Shown one piece after another: positions 46,770 to 57,232 of a stretch of 64,000 bases of DNA. This DNA is from Pomphorhynchus laevis. Lineage: Eukaryota; Acanthocephala; Palaeacanthocephala; Echinorhynchida; Pomphorhynchidae. Where the stretch lies: the NCBI GenBank assembly GCA_012934845.2, contig WNNJ02000428.1:53139-117138 (forward strand), read 5' to 3'. Within the stretch, counting starts at the first letter, position 1. Every line of letters begins with the position of its first letter. The notes under the pieces were generated by a model. It did not search any database. It saw only the letters and a list, made by a program, of their open reading frames with translations, and was not told where the DNA came from. The position numbers and the translations under genes were made by a program.

Positions 46770-47950
46770 ATCAATTAAATAAGCTAACTGAGTCTACGTA
46801 TTTTATATTGCAAATTAAAAATAATGCAAAATAAAAGTTAAATAGTTAAATAATAAAAATTAATTAATAATAAATAATTGTTTTTTTTATATAATTTATA
46901 TCAAGATGAATTATAAACTGAAATTAAAAATAAAAATCAATTTTTATGAATTGACTAATAGATAACAAACTATGTATCAGAATAAGGATTAGAGGTCATC
47001 AAGACGAACTGCTATGTTATCATGTATCGGCCCCTGTTCCTTTTCCCAACATAGCAGCGGAACCAAATACATGCTAATGATGTATTTCCTCTGATAAAAC
47101 TATTTAGTATCTTATTCTAATACAAAGTATATTTTTTATTATCCATCTATAAAAAATTTTCGCTTAAGAGTTTAAATTTATTCTTTATATTATTGTGTTG
47201 ATTTATATATTTTACTATTTTCTGCTTGATGTTATTTTTATAGTAACCTAGTTTAAAACATGTATCTATTAAATTATTTAAATTATTTTGAAGAAAGCCA
47301 ATATCATTACATATTGTTGTGATTCTTAAAATTTCATTATTTAATGTATTATATTTTATATTATTTTCTCGATTGGATCATCAATCGGTTAAATTTTTTA
47401 CAAATCGCATTGCGAACTATTCAAAATATTAATGATTTAAATACATATTTGTATTTATTAAAGAATTTTTCTAAAGTAACCTTTAAAACATGCATCTATT
47501 CAATTATTTAAATGATTTTGAAGAAAGCCAATATCATTACATATTGTTGCAATTTTAAAATTTCATTATTTAATGTATTATATTTTATATTATATGGTAT
47601 GCATGAATGCTCATGCAAAAATATGTTTCTTGTAAATTTAAATATGTCATCTTTACGATATAAATTAATAGTAGTTTTAGTTAATGTTAATTTAATGTTC
47701 ATATCTAGATATACACCTCCTTTATCATTAATATTGGTTTTGTTAAGAATAAGGCTATTTGGATAAATTTGTTCGCTTATTGAATAAAAATTATTAAATA
47801 CGTTGACTATTCTGTTTGATGGTATTTTTATAATAACCTAGTTTAAAATATGCATCTATTAAATTATTTAAATGATTTTGAAGAAAACTAATATCGTTAC
47901 AAATATTTATCAATATTTTTCAAAATTGATAATTTATTTTATATAATAAT
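46770..47950 (-). mobile_element. Naiad-type element, 3' part
   Basis: Element sense is minus. The tail with the structured segment is at 46985-47100. The RT C-terminus is at 47702-47508 (MNIKLTLTKTTINLYRKDDI, FLHEHSCIPYNIKYNTLNNE), matching the copy at 61.0-61.3 kb. The stretch GATTTTGAAGAAAGCCAATA appears twice (about 47285 and 47512) with ACTAAATATCGTTAC-like variation again at 47876, so the end of the coding region is locally repeated. The upstream RT and nuclease are missing. Confidence 0.72.
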
Positions 47951-48767
47951 TCCTTTAATTTTAATAATATTTAGAATATATTGGTCTTTAATTCTGAGAT
48001 GAGTTACATATTGTGTTATGTTTTACATTATATGACAAAATTACTGATATATTAAATATTGTTTGTTGAATTGTTTTCTGTTATAGAAGTATTCTCAATG
48101 CGCTATTATATTTAGTTAAATTCACAAATATATTAAATTAATTCGATTGATATTGTTTTGTTCATAATAATATATTTTATGTTAATAAATTATATATGCC
48201 ATCGAGTACTTATTATTTTAACACCCGACGTATGCCACCTTTTGCAAAGAAAATCTAAGATCTGTTTTAAGATATCATAAAATTTCGCAGCTAGATTATA
48301 ATAAAACTGTAGACTCTTCATTTATATTTTAGACTGCTATTTATCAATTAGAGTAAAAAACTGCATGTCATCTTTGTATAACACTTTAATTGCTCAATTA
48401 ATGTCTATTCTTATTTCATCCTTATTTGAACCTATGATAAATTTCAATCACACATTTAAATTATTTTCAAGCAATGGATAAATTTAGCAGTTTCTCACTG
48501 AACAATTATAGCAATGCTTGTTGCTTACCTAAGGATATTTGCAAACTTTACATAAAGCTTACTTCTTATTATTTTAACAACACTTGTTAGCGCGTGAGGC
48601 AACTCTTCTTTTCATTGGAAAAGTTTTTAAAGTTGAATATTTATTAATGTAATCCTATCGCTCGTATTTAAGATGCACAGATCATATTTTTTTTTCATAA
48701 ATGACTATTGATTTAAATCATTGAAATTTTGATGACTACTTTTTTTCCTACAGTGCTTTAATTCTAT
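47950..48767. other. AT-rich spacer
   Basis: No gene or array exon recognised. Ends at the 8-bp target duplication of the hAT element. Confidence 0.45.
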
Positions 48768-51148
48768 CTATAGACCAGTGTTTCTCAACCTTTTTTTAAT
48801 CATGGCCCACTTTTGAACATCTTTTTAAATATCGCCCACCTTAACAGAAAAACTGTTTTAAATTTTATATGAATCTTAATATTCATGTAATAATAACAGT
48901 AGATATATGGATGTTAAAAACATAATATGTAGATCTTTATTATAAAGTTACAAGCCTCAGTTAGATTATCGATGAATAATAAATAAACCGAATTTGAAAA
49001 AAATATAAATAAAGAAATTTAATGTGATCCTTGGTTTTGATGTTTTTTTACTATTTCCTCAATTTTAGGCTTAAAGTTTGTAAGCTTAATTATCACGTCA
49101 CCTCTCGAACATATGTCTATTCTATTTCTTTCTTTAGTTATTATTTTATTTACTAACTAAAATCACATTCTACTAAATAAGAAGACGAAAAACAGCAAAA
49201 TATTGGTCATTTCAGTCCAAATCGTAGGATATAAAAACTTCGCCGATTGTGTCATTCATAATCCAAATTGTCAGTCATTTTCATATTTATATTTCAATTC
49301 TTCATTGCATTGAAGATCGATAAGTTCTTCTTGAATGTTTTCTTCAACACATTCAATAATACAGCCAAAGGGGTCAATCATCCATGTTTTAATATGCAAA
49401 GAAAATAAATCCGAAAACCTACTAAGAAATTCCTGATTTAGTGTAGACAAGTATTCAGAATAATTGAATAAGTCTTGATCAGAAATAAAAGACTCTACAT
49501 TTTTCATCTCCCGCATATTTTTAAAGTTTCTCTTCAATAAGTTGTTCTTAAAAACTTCTATGTTCTCTGTAAAGGCCTTAATAGTACGCTTACAGTCGAC
49601 CAGAGTAATAAGTTTTCCTCACAATTTTAGAGATATTTCATTAAGCTTTCTGAAAATAAATGCCATAAAGTTTATATTGTTTTTATGAGCATTCAGCTCG
49701 TCTCTTCTATCGAATTCCTTTTCTTCTTCCAGGAAAGAAATGATTGTGTCAAATAAGCAAACAAATCTTGCAAGGCAATTACCTTTAGATAACCATCGTA
49801 TTTCAGTTTGGAGAAGTAATCTATTGTATTGCTCATTATTGTCTTTACAGAAAATGTGAAACAATCTGTCACACTTTGGATTTGTCTTTATCTTATTTAC
49901 TACTTGGATGACAAGCCTTAAAGAAAAATGAACAATATGACTTATGTTCTTTGCCACTAATTTATGACGATGTATAATACACTGGATAGTTAATATTGTT
50001 GGACAAATGTTCTTTAAAAATAAAATAAACCCCTTATGTCTTCCAATCATAGCAGGGGCTCCGTCAGTAGCACATGATATCAAATTTTCAAATGGTATTT
50101 GTTTTACTTCGAACCAAGATTCAACAACTTCGAATATTGATGCTCCTGTTGTGTCTGTTTTTAAATACTTCATAAATAACATTTCTTCATGTATTTAAAA
50201 TCGTCATCAATAAAGCGGACATATGACATCAACATGGATCTACTATCGCTAACAGTTGATTCGTCAATTTGAATAGAAAACTTTCTAGTTTTTAGTTTTT
50301 CAATTAGCTGTTTTTCAACATCTTCAGCCATTTCATCTATTCTTCTTCTAATTGAATCGTTGCTTAGTGGAATTGTATTAATAATTGTTTCAGTATCTTC
50401 TATTTTTAAAACTGTTTAAGAAGAATTTTAAATGCGGGTTAGTGTTTCAGCAACGGAATGCGAGCTACGGGTTTTAGAGATTAGTGCAGCAAATTCAAAG
50501 AAAAAAAATCAGTCCTTTTGAACTTTCAAGTATTTGTTTTTCAAACATACCAGTAAGAGTTGGACGTTTTTCAAAAATTTCTTTTTCTTTTTGAAAATAT
50601 TCAATTCCTTTATCTAATTTTTCAGCTTGGACTCTTTTCTGGTGTTCGAGGAGCCTTAAAGGTTTCATAGCTTCATTAGAGAACGGTTTGCGACATAAAA
50701 GACAGAATGGAATATCTTTCTCATAGGGACTTTCAATGAATCCAAAAGCTAAATACTCTGCACTGCATGTGCGCCATATTTTTTTATTCTGTCATAGTAA
50801 GGGATAATGTTTATAAAAAAACTAGAAAGACATATATAAACTGTAATATAAATCAATATAGTGCCAAAAATCATTTTTTACCATGCAACTAATAACAAAT
50901 TGGACTTTTTTAATTAAAAAAACGACTAACACATTTAAAAGTTAAAGTTTCCTGCATTTGAACATTAAAATCTTGTGTAGTTTTAAAAATAAATGTTTAA
51001 GAAATAAATTTAAACTTTTACATCAAAAAATTTATAAGATTTTTCTTCTATGTTTTTACCAATTTTTACAAACGAAATCACCCACCTGGAAAATATTTTC
51101 GCCCACTAGTGGACGATATTGCCCAGGTTGAGAACCCATGCTATAGAT
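48768..51148 (-). mobile_element. hAT DNA transposon with TIRs and 8-bp target duplication
   Basis: The element spans 48776-51140. Left end CAGTGTTTCTCAACCTTTTT, right end (complement) CATGGGTTCTCAACCTGGGC: hAT-style inverted repeats sharing TTCTCAACCT. CTATAGAC (48768-48775) and CTATAGAT (51141-51148) are the 8-bp target duplication with one difference. GCCCACTT/GCCCACC-type subterminal repeats occur at both ends. Inside is a transposase on the minus strand. Clear structure with a damaged gene points to moderate age. Confidence 0.9.
49271..50800 (-). pseudogene. hAT transposase, ZBED5/SCAND3-like
   Basis: Minus strand, about 500 codons in several frames. N-terminal end (50800-50640): CSAEYLAFGFIESPYEKDIP, FCLLCRKPFSNEAMKPLRLL, a BED-type zinc finger (CxxC ... 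H). The middle (50182-49619) is open: FEVVESWFEVKQIPFENLIS, CATDGAPAMIGRHKGFI with the conserved catalytic D, TIQCIIHRHKLVAKNI, and LLLQTEIRWLSKGNCLARF, the hallmark C/H-H and RW blocks of this hAT group. The last part (49537-49271) has FSDLFSLHIKTWMIDPFGCI, the dimerisation region. Stops and frame changes near 50410 and 49600 inactivate it. It would cut and paste elements with TTCTCAACC ends. Confidence 0.85.
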
Positions 51149-51299
51149 TAATTGAAATCATTTCTGATTTCAATTAAAATCAGCGTTGGTTGAGGAAGGT
51201 TTTACCTTGCCCTACCAACGAAAAAAATAATCATCAAACTTCTAATGGTAACAATGGCTACACAAGTATATCAACTTAAAATTATTCTTTTTTGTTTAG

Positions 51300-51344
51300 A
51301 TTGTTTTACGATTCAATTATTAAAGCTGATGCTTCACTTAAACT
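51300..51344 (+). CDS. Short array exon, 45 nt
   Basis: Acceptor TTGTTTAG, donor GTAAGT. LFYDSIIKADASLK plus the first two bases of an L codon; it aligns to positions 1-14 of the 21-codon module (F at 2, S at 12, L at 13) and lacks the last seven codons. Same phase at both ends, so it can be joined with any other member. Confidence 0.68.
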
Positions 51345-51680
51345 GTAAGTAGCGACGAAGTTTAAATTAATCATTGGGTTTAGGAATTTTTATGATTATA
51401 TAAGTAATTTTTCAAATGATTTTATTTTTCTGTCTTAAGAATTAATACCGAAATGTTCTTCTGAATTTTACTTATTCCGTAAAATTATTATTTTACGATT
51501 TTAATAGATATAATATATTTGAATGTATTCTAATTTTAAGCCAAATCGTCTTCCTTTATGCGACTCTAATTGTATTTTATTCATTTTGCATTTTATACTG
51601 ACTACATATTTAGCATATTGTAAATAACTTTATATAATTTCTAATACATTTGGGTTCCTTTGATATAAGTGATAATGATT
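51345..51680 (+). other. AT-rich intron
   Basis: No gene seen between the short exon and the ubiquilin-like copy. Confidence 0.4.
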
Positions 51681-51740
51681 AAATGATACATTTGCATTCA
51701 AAAATAAAATTAAGTTAAAAATTAAAAATTCAAATAAAAG

Positions 51741-53170
51741 TTAAGAGTCTTCATTACGTTCTACAGCCATTTTTGCATCCCCCATAGATGCAGCAAGCGC
51801 TTCAAGATTAGTACCACGGCTATGGAATCCCACTGTCTGCATTTTTCCAAGTTCGGATGCATAAAGTTGTTCTTGAATTGGGTTTAATTGTTGATTTGTC
51901 GGCCGATGTTGCTGAGGATGAATACGATCGAATGGTTGAAACAACAAAGCAGTATAATCTTGATTTGAGTATTGTAAATTTTGAAATACTGTTGTTGCAT
52001 AAGCTGTTTGTCTATTGCTTGGTGATCGAATAGAATCCACATCAGATGAAGTAGGTTGACTATTCATTTGATTATCGACTAGACCGCTTATATTTGAAAA
52101 TATCAACTGTGAATATACTTGTGGGGATGTGTCCCTAAGACGAATAAGGTTCTGTAGAATTTGTACAATCGTCCTCAATGCTCGAGTATTTGTGCATAGA
52201 GCACGAATTTCAGGTATTGGCCACTGACTTATAAACTCATGAGTTACACGATGTACTTGTTCTCTTTGTCTTACGTCCTGTATAAATTTAAATGTACACA
52301 GCAGATTAGGTAGATTACCAGGATCGCGGATAAAATTATTCATGTTTGGGTTAAAACTGGATACCCGCAATATGTCGATTAAAAAACGAGGATTTTCAGT
52401 AGCGACTACTAATAATTGTTGAAGGTTCATCGTCGAATACCGATTAGTGTTCTCGCTTAATGTACATTGCAAAGGCGACTCTAAACGGTTTGTATTAGAT
52501 ACATATGATCTAGACGAATCGACTAAATTAAATGGCAAAAGATTTAAAATGGATGCAGATCGATTATTTTGAAATTTAGTATTCTGAGATGCCCCTGGGT
52601 TAAGCAGGAGGTTTGTATTTTCAGTTCATACTTGACTAGTGTTAGCTGTACTAGATGTGCTAGAATTAGTATTTAGAGGATTATCGCCAAACTGCTCGTG
52701 CCACATTAAGCGTTGGTTTTTGAAAATCGCGATAAATTCTCTGTCGAGCATTATATCCGCTCGGTAAACTCTCAAGGTTAATCAGGGCTTTATCATGGTT
52801 TCTCGTAATTTCCTGTATAGTTGTAAAATTACGAATCATTTCCATTGTTTGACGCATAAAATCTGGATTGTTAACGAATTGTGCAACCTCGTGGTTCTGC
52901 TATCTCACTCTTTGCATTTGTGGATTGTTAAGCTTAATTGAACTAAGCAATGCAGGATTACTCATAAGTCCTTGAGCCAAATTATTACTTAGAAGGTTTT
53001 GAATTGCATGTGGATTAGGCTGAATAGTGCCAAAAATATTTTGTTGTATTTGAGTACAATTTGAATTTCCAAATGGAAGGTTCAAAAATGGTGCAAGTGG
53101 TAATCTGGATAATGTTGCAGTTCATAGGTATGTTGATCAATATTCGGTTGATGCGATATCAACCCCTCTT
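51741..53170 (-). pseudogene. Ubiquilin-like copy, N-terminally incomplete
   Basis: Minus strand. The end is a UBA domain: EQLYASELGKMQTVGFHSRG then TNLEALAASMGDAKMAVERN. The 265-codon open frame (52538-51741) contains a ubiquilin-like middle (NPRFLIDILRVSSFNPNMNN, HEFISQWPIPEIRALC). Upstream, in broken frames, come the STI1-type repeat IQNLLSNNLAQGLMSNPALL and NNPQMQ, then NNPDFMRQTMEMIRNFTTIQ, NHDKALINLESLPSGYNA and TENTNLLLNPGAS, closely following ubiquilin order. The N-terminal ubiquitin-like domain is absent and an RT-nuclease element abuts the 5' side. No introns are evident, so another retrocopy is likely, more complete than the one at 13.5 kb. Confidence 0.78.
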
Positions 53171-53399
53171 TAATTGTTAGTGATTGCTGAAGTGACAAAG
53201 AAACATTATTTGATTGTTTAGATGTTGAGTGATATGCCGAAGGTCGTCGTGGAGACATGAGTTGCAGGACAGGCATGTCAACCTCAGAATGGTCGCCTTT
53301 GACGACGGAAGCTGACCGAATATTGGAGTCATGAACTACCTCAACTGACTGGGCCTCGGGTGTTGCAAGGTTGCTTATAGAAAAGAGTCGCGGAGATGG

Positions 53400-54737
53400 G
53401 TCGTCACAATATGCAAGACTTTTCTCTAGTAATGGTTGGCCCATCCCGTCAAGACTTTTGAGGATCGATTTTGCATTTCCTCTCATCAGTGCGACGGAGA
53501 CGCGCTTTAATAACTGACCCGCTGTGCTGCAATACGGGCTACCGTTTCTACATGACATAGAACGAGCAATGCAACCAATTAGCTTTTTCCCTTAGTGGTT
53601 CCATCCTCCTTAAGTTTCAACAACTGCTGCCGTAAAACTGTATCCATTCTCCTGTAATTGGCGTTTATATTTCCTCTCCTTGACATAGGTGGCATACTTG
53701 CTTGCGGCATAGCCAGGGATCTCAGAAGCCATGGAAATATAAGCATTTTGTTGTAGGTTAGTTACGGCAAAATCAACTGCTAAAGGAGAGTCCTTATAAA
53801 ATAGAATGTCCGCCGGTCTCTCTCGCAAACCACGAACTAGGTTGGGTACCTTCTTTGCCACCCTCAATCCAGCAGAAACCGCTGCTTGAAAGACTGTATC
53901 CCTCAAGCTATCATGTCGAATTCCAGGGTGGCCTCCAAACTGACATGTTAAGGCGTGGAAGCCGAATTTGTCTGCCATCCTAAGGCAGCGTCTGCATCGA
54001 TAATCACTGTTGCAGAGAGACGTCCCTAACCAAAGACGTAGTAGCACAACAAATTCATTTAGTGCCAAGTTCATATGTGTTGCTTTGTTAGGGACGCCCG
54101 TAACCAAGCACTAGCGTGTGGGCATGAAACTGCCAATAATCGGGAAGTATTAAAGCGATTGGCATTCTCCAATAGCCTGCGGCTATTGGAGAATGCCAAT
54201 CGATTTTCGAGCGAGTCCAGAGTTTGTCGCAGGGATGGTAGAACAACATCGACAAGGTATCCCGAACAATGTTCCTTAGACCCGATGGGACTTCCAAGAA
54301 TTGTAAAGTTTTTTGTGGTGTTGACCAATGTGATCCATGGGCATCTGTTCTTTATCAATTCGACCTTGTCTCCCTACCAATTACTTCCGTCTTTTTCCAG
54401 TTAATAGACAGTCTAATCGCAGGAAAATTAGCAGCAAGACGAGCCAGAGCCTCGCCCACCGCAAAAGGAGTACCGCCGATTATTCCGTCGTCGAGGTACC
54501 ACCTATTTAAGCTGATACTTCAATCTGATATCTGGACCACAACGGATCAATCAGGATGAAAATAGAACTGGACCAAGAGGATCTTTCGAGCGAGTCCAGA
54601 GTTTGACGCAGGGATGTTAGAACAACATCGACAAGGTATCTCGAACAATGTTCCTTAGACCCGATGCGACTTCCAAGAATTGTAAAGTTTTTTGTGGTGT
54701 TGATTAATGTGATCCATGGGCATCTGTTCTTTATCAT
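53400..54737 (-). pseudogene. RT-nuclease retroelement with zinc knuckle and nuclease, best copy
   Basis: Minus strand. From 54530 downward: YLDDGIIGGTPFAVGEALAR (catalytic YLDD, frame-broken), FPAIRLSINWKKTEVIGRE, NRCPWITLVNTTKNFTILGS, SLRQTLDSL, SCPHASAWLRA. The open stretch 54107-53610 gives LNEFVVLLRLWLGTSLCNSD, YRCRRCLRMADKFGFHALTC (zinc knuckle C..C..H..C), GIRHDSLRDTVFQAAV, RERPADILFYKDSPLAVDFA (nuclease-like D ... D) and YATYVKERKYKRQLQENGY. The end is SVALMRGNAKSILKSLDG near 53450. A 150-bp piece is duplicated in tandem (54205-54356 and 54585-54736) next to a palindrome at 54160-54200. Confidence 0.72.
54205..54736. repeat. 150-bp duplication with adjacent palindrome
   Basis: TTCGAGCGAGTCCAGAGTTT through CATCTGTTCTTTATCA occurs at about 54205-54356 and about 54585-54736 with a few differences. 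Just left of the first copy, TTGGCATTCTCCAATAGCC and its exact complement form a palindrome (about 54158-54199). Both fall within the RT-nuclease element and disrupt it. Confidence 0.8.
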
Positions 54738-55011
54738 GTGTTACCAAATAGTTATTTACAGTAATATTTAATATATATATATTTAATTTGATAGCTTGCA
54801 TTTTGAATAATTATATTTTGCACAATTTTATTACTTTGCGTTAATACTTTATCAACCGCTTCTGAAAACTAATAGTTTATTTTAATGTTATTGTATCTTT
54901 TTTTATCAAAAAAAAGTTATTGTATCTTTTTTTAACTTTTAAAATTATTTTTACATAAGATATTATGTTTTAAATATTTTTGTCTTTAACGATTATAATT
55001 TTTGTGTTCAG
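54737..55011 (+). other. Array intron
   Basis: No gene; the final 60 bases (ACGATTATAATTTTTGTGTTC) resemble the run-up to exons 1, 6 and 8. Confidence 0.5.
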
Positions 55012-55077
55012 AACATTTACGGAAACAATATTTGAATCAAACTCTACATTGACTTTTAGCGAACGCCACCCAAATGT
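55012..55077 (+). CDS. Array exon 17 (type B, 66 nt)
   Basis: Acceptor GTGTTCAG, donor GTAAGG. TFTETIFESNSTLTFSERHP then N; sequon NST. It leaves GT before the next A, giving a V at the junction. Confidence 0.75.
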
Positions 55078-55385
55078 GTAAGGGTTCAACACTTTTAAAT
55101 TATTAATTTATGCGCATAAAATATTAAATTTATTTATAAAAACATTACTACCAATTTCAGTAATCCATCGTTTACTTTTGTAAATGTAAACAAGTTATCT
55201 GGTAGTACTACCAATTTCAGAATTATTAATTTTTCTAGTGATTTTAATGAATAATAATGGCAAAAATATTTAATTTGAACTTTGGAGTTTACAATGTGCT
55301 GCTAAATTGTGTGGCTTCTTTTCTAGTGTAGTGCTTCTGAAATTGTGTAGCTAAATTTATAACTTTTGAATTTATATTTGTTTAG

Positions 55386-55409
55386 ATATATCCATGATAA
55401 AAGACATTT
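55386..55409 (+). CDS. Very short array exon, 24 nt
   Basis: Acceptor TTGTTTAG, donor GTAAGT. YIHDKRH plus two bases of an L/F codon; aligns to the first seven codons of the module (the H at position 3 and D at 4 match members such as exon 14). Open and in phase. Short enough to need micro-exon-type splicing; chance occurrence cannot be excluded. Confidence 0.5.
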
Positions 55410-55942
55410 GTAAGTAATATGGAGTGAACATTTTTATTATAAAAGTTTACTTTAAGATTATTTAACAGATAAATACTATTTTATTAGAAATATTCTATTC
55501 TAAAGTATACTATATGAACTGATTTATAAAGGTTCATTGATTTAAGATTATAAGGTTTAGAATATAAAATCTTATAAAAATTATTTATTATTTATAATTT
55601 CCTTATGATTTAATTATTAAATTTTAATTGAGCATAATTTGTTTTAATTTTATAATTATATTAAATACGATGAATCAGTTAGATGATTTGATTGATTTAA
55701 AAGATCTACAAATACAAAAGTCGCAATTAATTAGTAGTAAAATCACAACATTGCATTGTCACACACTGCTCATTACGAGATATAGTAAGTAATATACGAA
55801 GAATGCTGCACTTTTTGAATTGACTACCAAATGTCCTACTGAATCTACAAAAATCAGATCATATCACAGGATAGTTAATGAAGCAACATTATAATTCATC
55901 AGTTTAAAATTTCACGCAACGGTTCACAACAAAATATATTAT
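55410..55942 (+). other. AT-rich intron
   Basis: No gene. A Naiad-type end in plus orientation (AATACGATGAATCAGTTAGA then TGATTTGATTG) at about 55665-55700. Confidence 0.45.
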
Positions 55943-56108
55943 ATAGTTATTACAGGAACAAATAAGCAGAAATTATCCTTTATTTGATAAAAATTCTATA
56001 TTTCGATAGCTCCTGCTATTATCATTGATGATAGCAGGAGCTATCGAAATATAGAATTTTTATCAAATAAAGGATAATTTTTGCTTATTTGTTCCTGTAA
56101 TAACTATA
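55943..56108. mobile_element. Long perfect fold-back element
   Basis: ATAGTTATTACAGGAACAAA ... GATAGCAGGAGC form two arms of about 78 bp that are almost perfect complements, with a loop of only a few bases (near ATTATCATTGATGATA). Unrelated in sequence to the fold-back pair at 15.2 and 18.8 kb. No coding capacity. Confidence 0.8.
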
Positions 56109-56654
56109 TATTTGAAATGGAAGAAGATTATGGGTTTAGTATTTATTAACAAAATCTATTGTTTTATTTTGTTGTTCGATATTTTAATAATTTTTACTCT
56201 CTTGACGATTCAGTATAAACTCAATTGACATCTCTCGTGTGCATAAACTTGGCTTTACGTTTTAGGGTTTTCCCTGAATTAGATTCTCTCATTGTACAAA
56301 TAAGCTTAGATAATTATAACAAAATGATTTGTTTTTGATAGATTTTTTCATCAATTTAAGGCCGATGTCGCACATTCGATTGCAGTAAAGAACATATTTC
56401 GTGTTGAAAATTGATATAAAATAAAAGACGTAACCTTCTAAAAAGTTAAAAAGTGTAAATCGTTTGAGTAATTGTTTCCTTATAATTGTCATATGGATAT
56501 CTGATCGAATTTGAATTTTCATTTCTTTAAAGATGAGCAAAACTTAAAAGCAGTAGATTTTCGCTTTGCATTACATTTATAGGATTGTTATACATTTGTA
56601 AAATCAATATTATTAAAAATTCTTAGTCGTTCTAATATTTAATCCATATTTCAG

Positions 56655-56720
56655 ATCGTATAGCCTACACAACCCAGCTTCAGATTTCCAGTTCCACATG
56701 TCTCTAAATAATCCAAATAT
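56655..56720 (+). CDS. Array exon 18 (66 nt) with weak donor or terminal use
   Basis: Acceptor ATATTTCAG. SYSLHNPASDFQFHMSLNNP then N and AT, exactly 66 nt, ending CCAAATAT like type B members. The next bases are GTTTGA, a poor donor. If not spliced there, the frame continues MFEELKM and stops at TAG 56740-56742, which would make this a terminal exon. Position 2 is Y, the only exception to F. Either a diverged internal exon or the gene's end. Confidence 0.6.
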
Positions 56721-57232
56721 GTTTGAAGAACTAAAAATGTAGTGTATGCAATACCCTATACAGATGCTTTTATTAATATTTTTTATGAAGGAGAGCATTG
56801 ACATTTTATTTAAGCAAGTGAATGTCATCAACTTTATTGAGTAGAACTATTCGTTCATAAAGTGAATGTGTTATTGAGATTTAGCATTTCTATAGTTCAT
56901 CGTTTTACGGTATAGAATTAGGAATGCAGTGTTACCAATAAAATTATTAGTAATCATTGATGTTTGTTATGGCGTAATTTATGGCTCGGTAAAGCTTATT
57001 TGTTCATTAAGCAAACTGAGACGCCTGGTAAAGTAATCTTATACAATGATGTAAGTTATTGCAAAAATTAATAAAATTTGATAATAATATGTTATATTAC
57101 TAATATAATTTGGTAAAATAATTAGCAGAAATTTTTTTATTTATGAATAATTTCGTAGATAAAAAGAAGTTTTCAACACGTCATGTACTGTTATAGTTCT
57201 ATTAATATAAAAATTACAATATGATTGTCTAG

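Noticed and set aside
53082-53558. Single 158-codon minus-strand gene
   Set aside because: Its front (ALMRGNAKSILKS) is the end of an RT-nuclease element and its rear abuts ubiquilin-like sequence; it is an accidental fusion of two relics.
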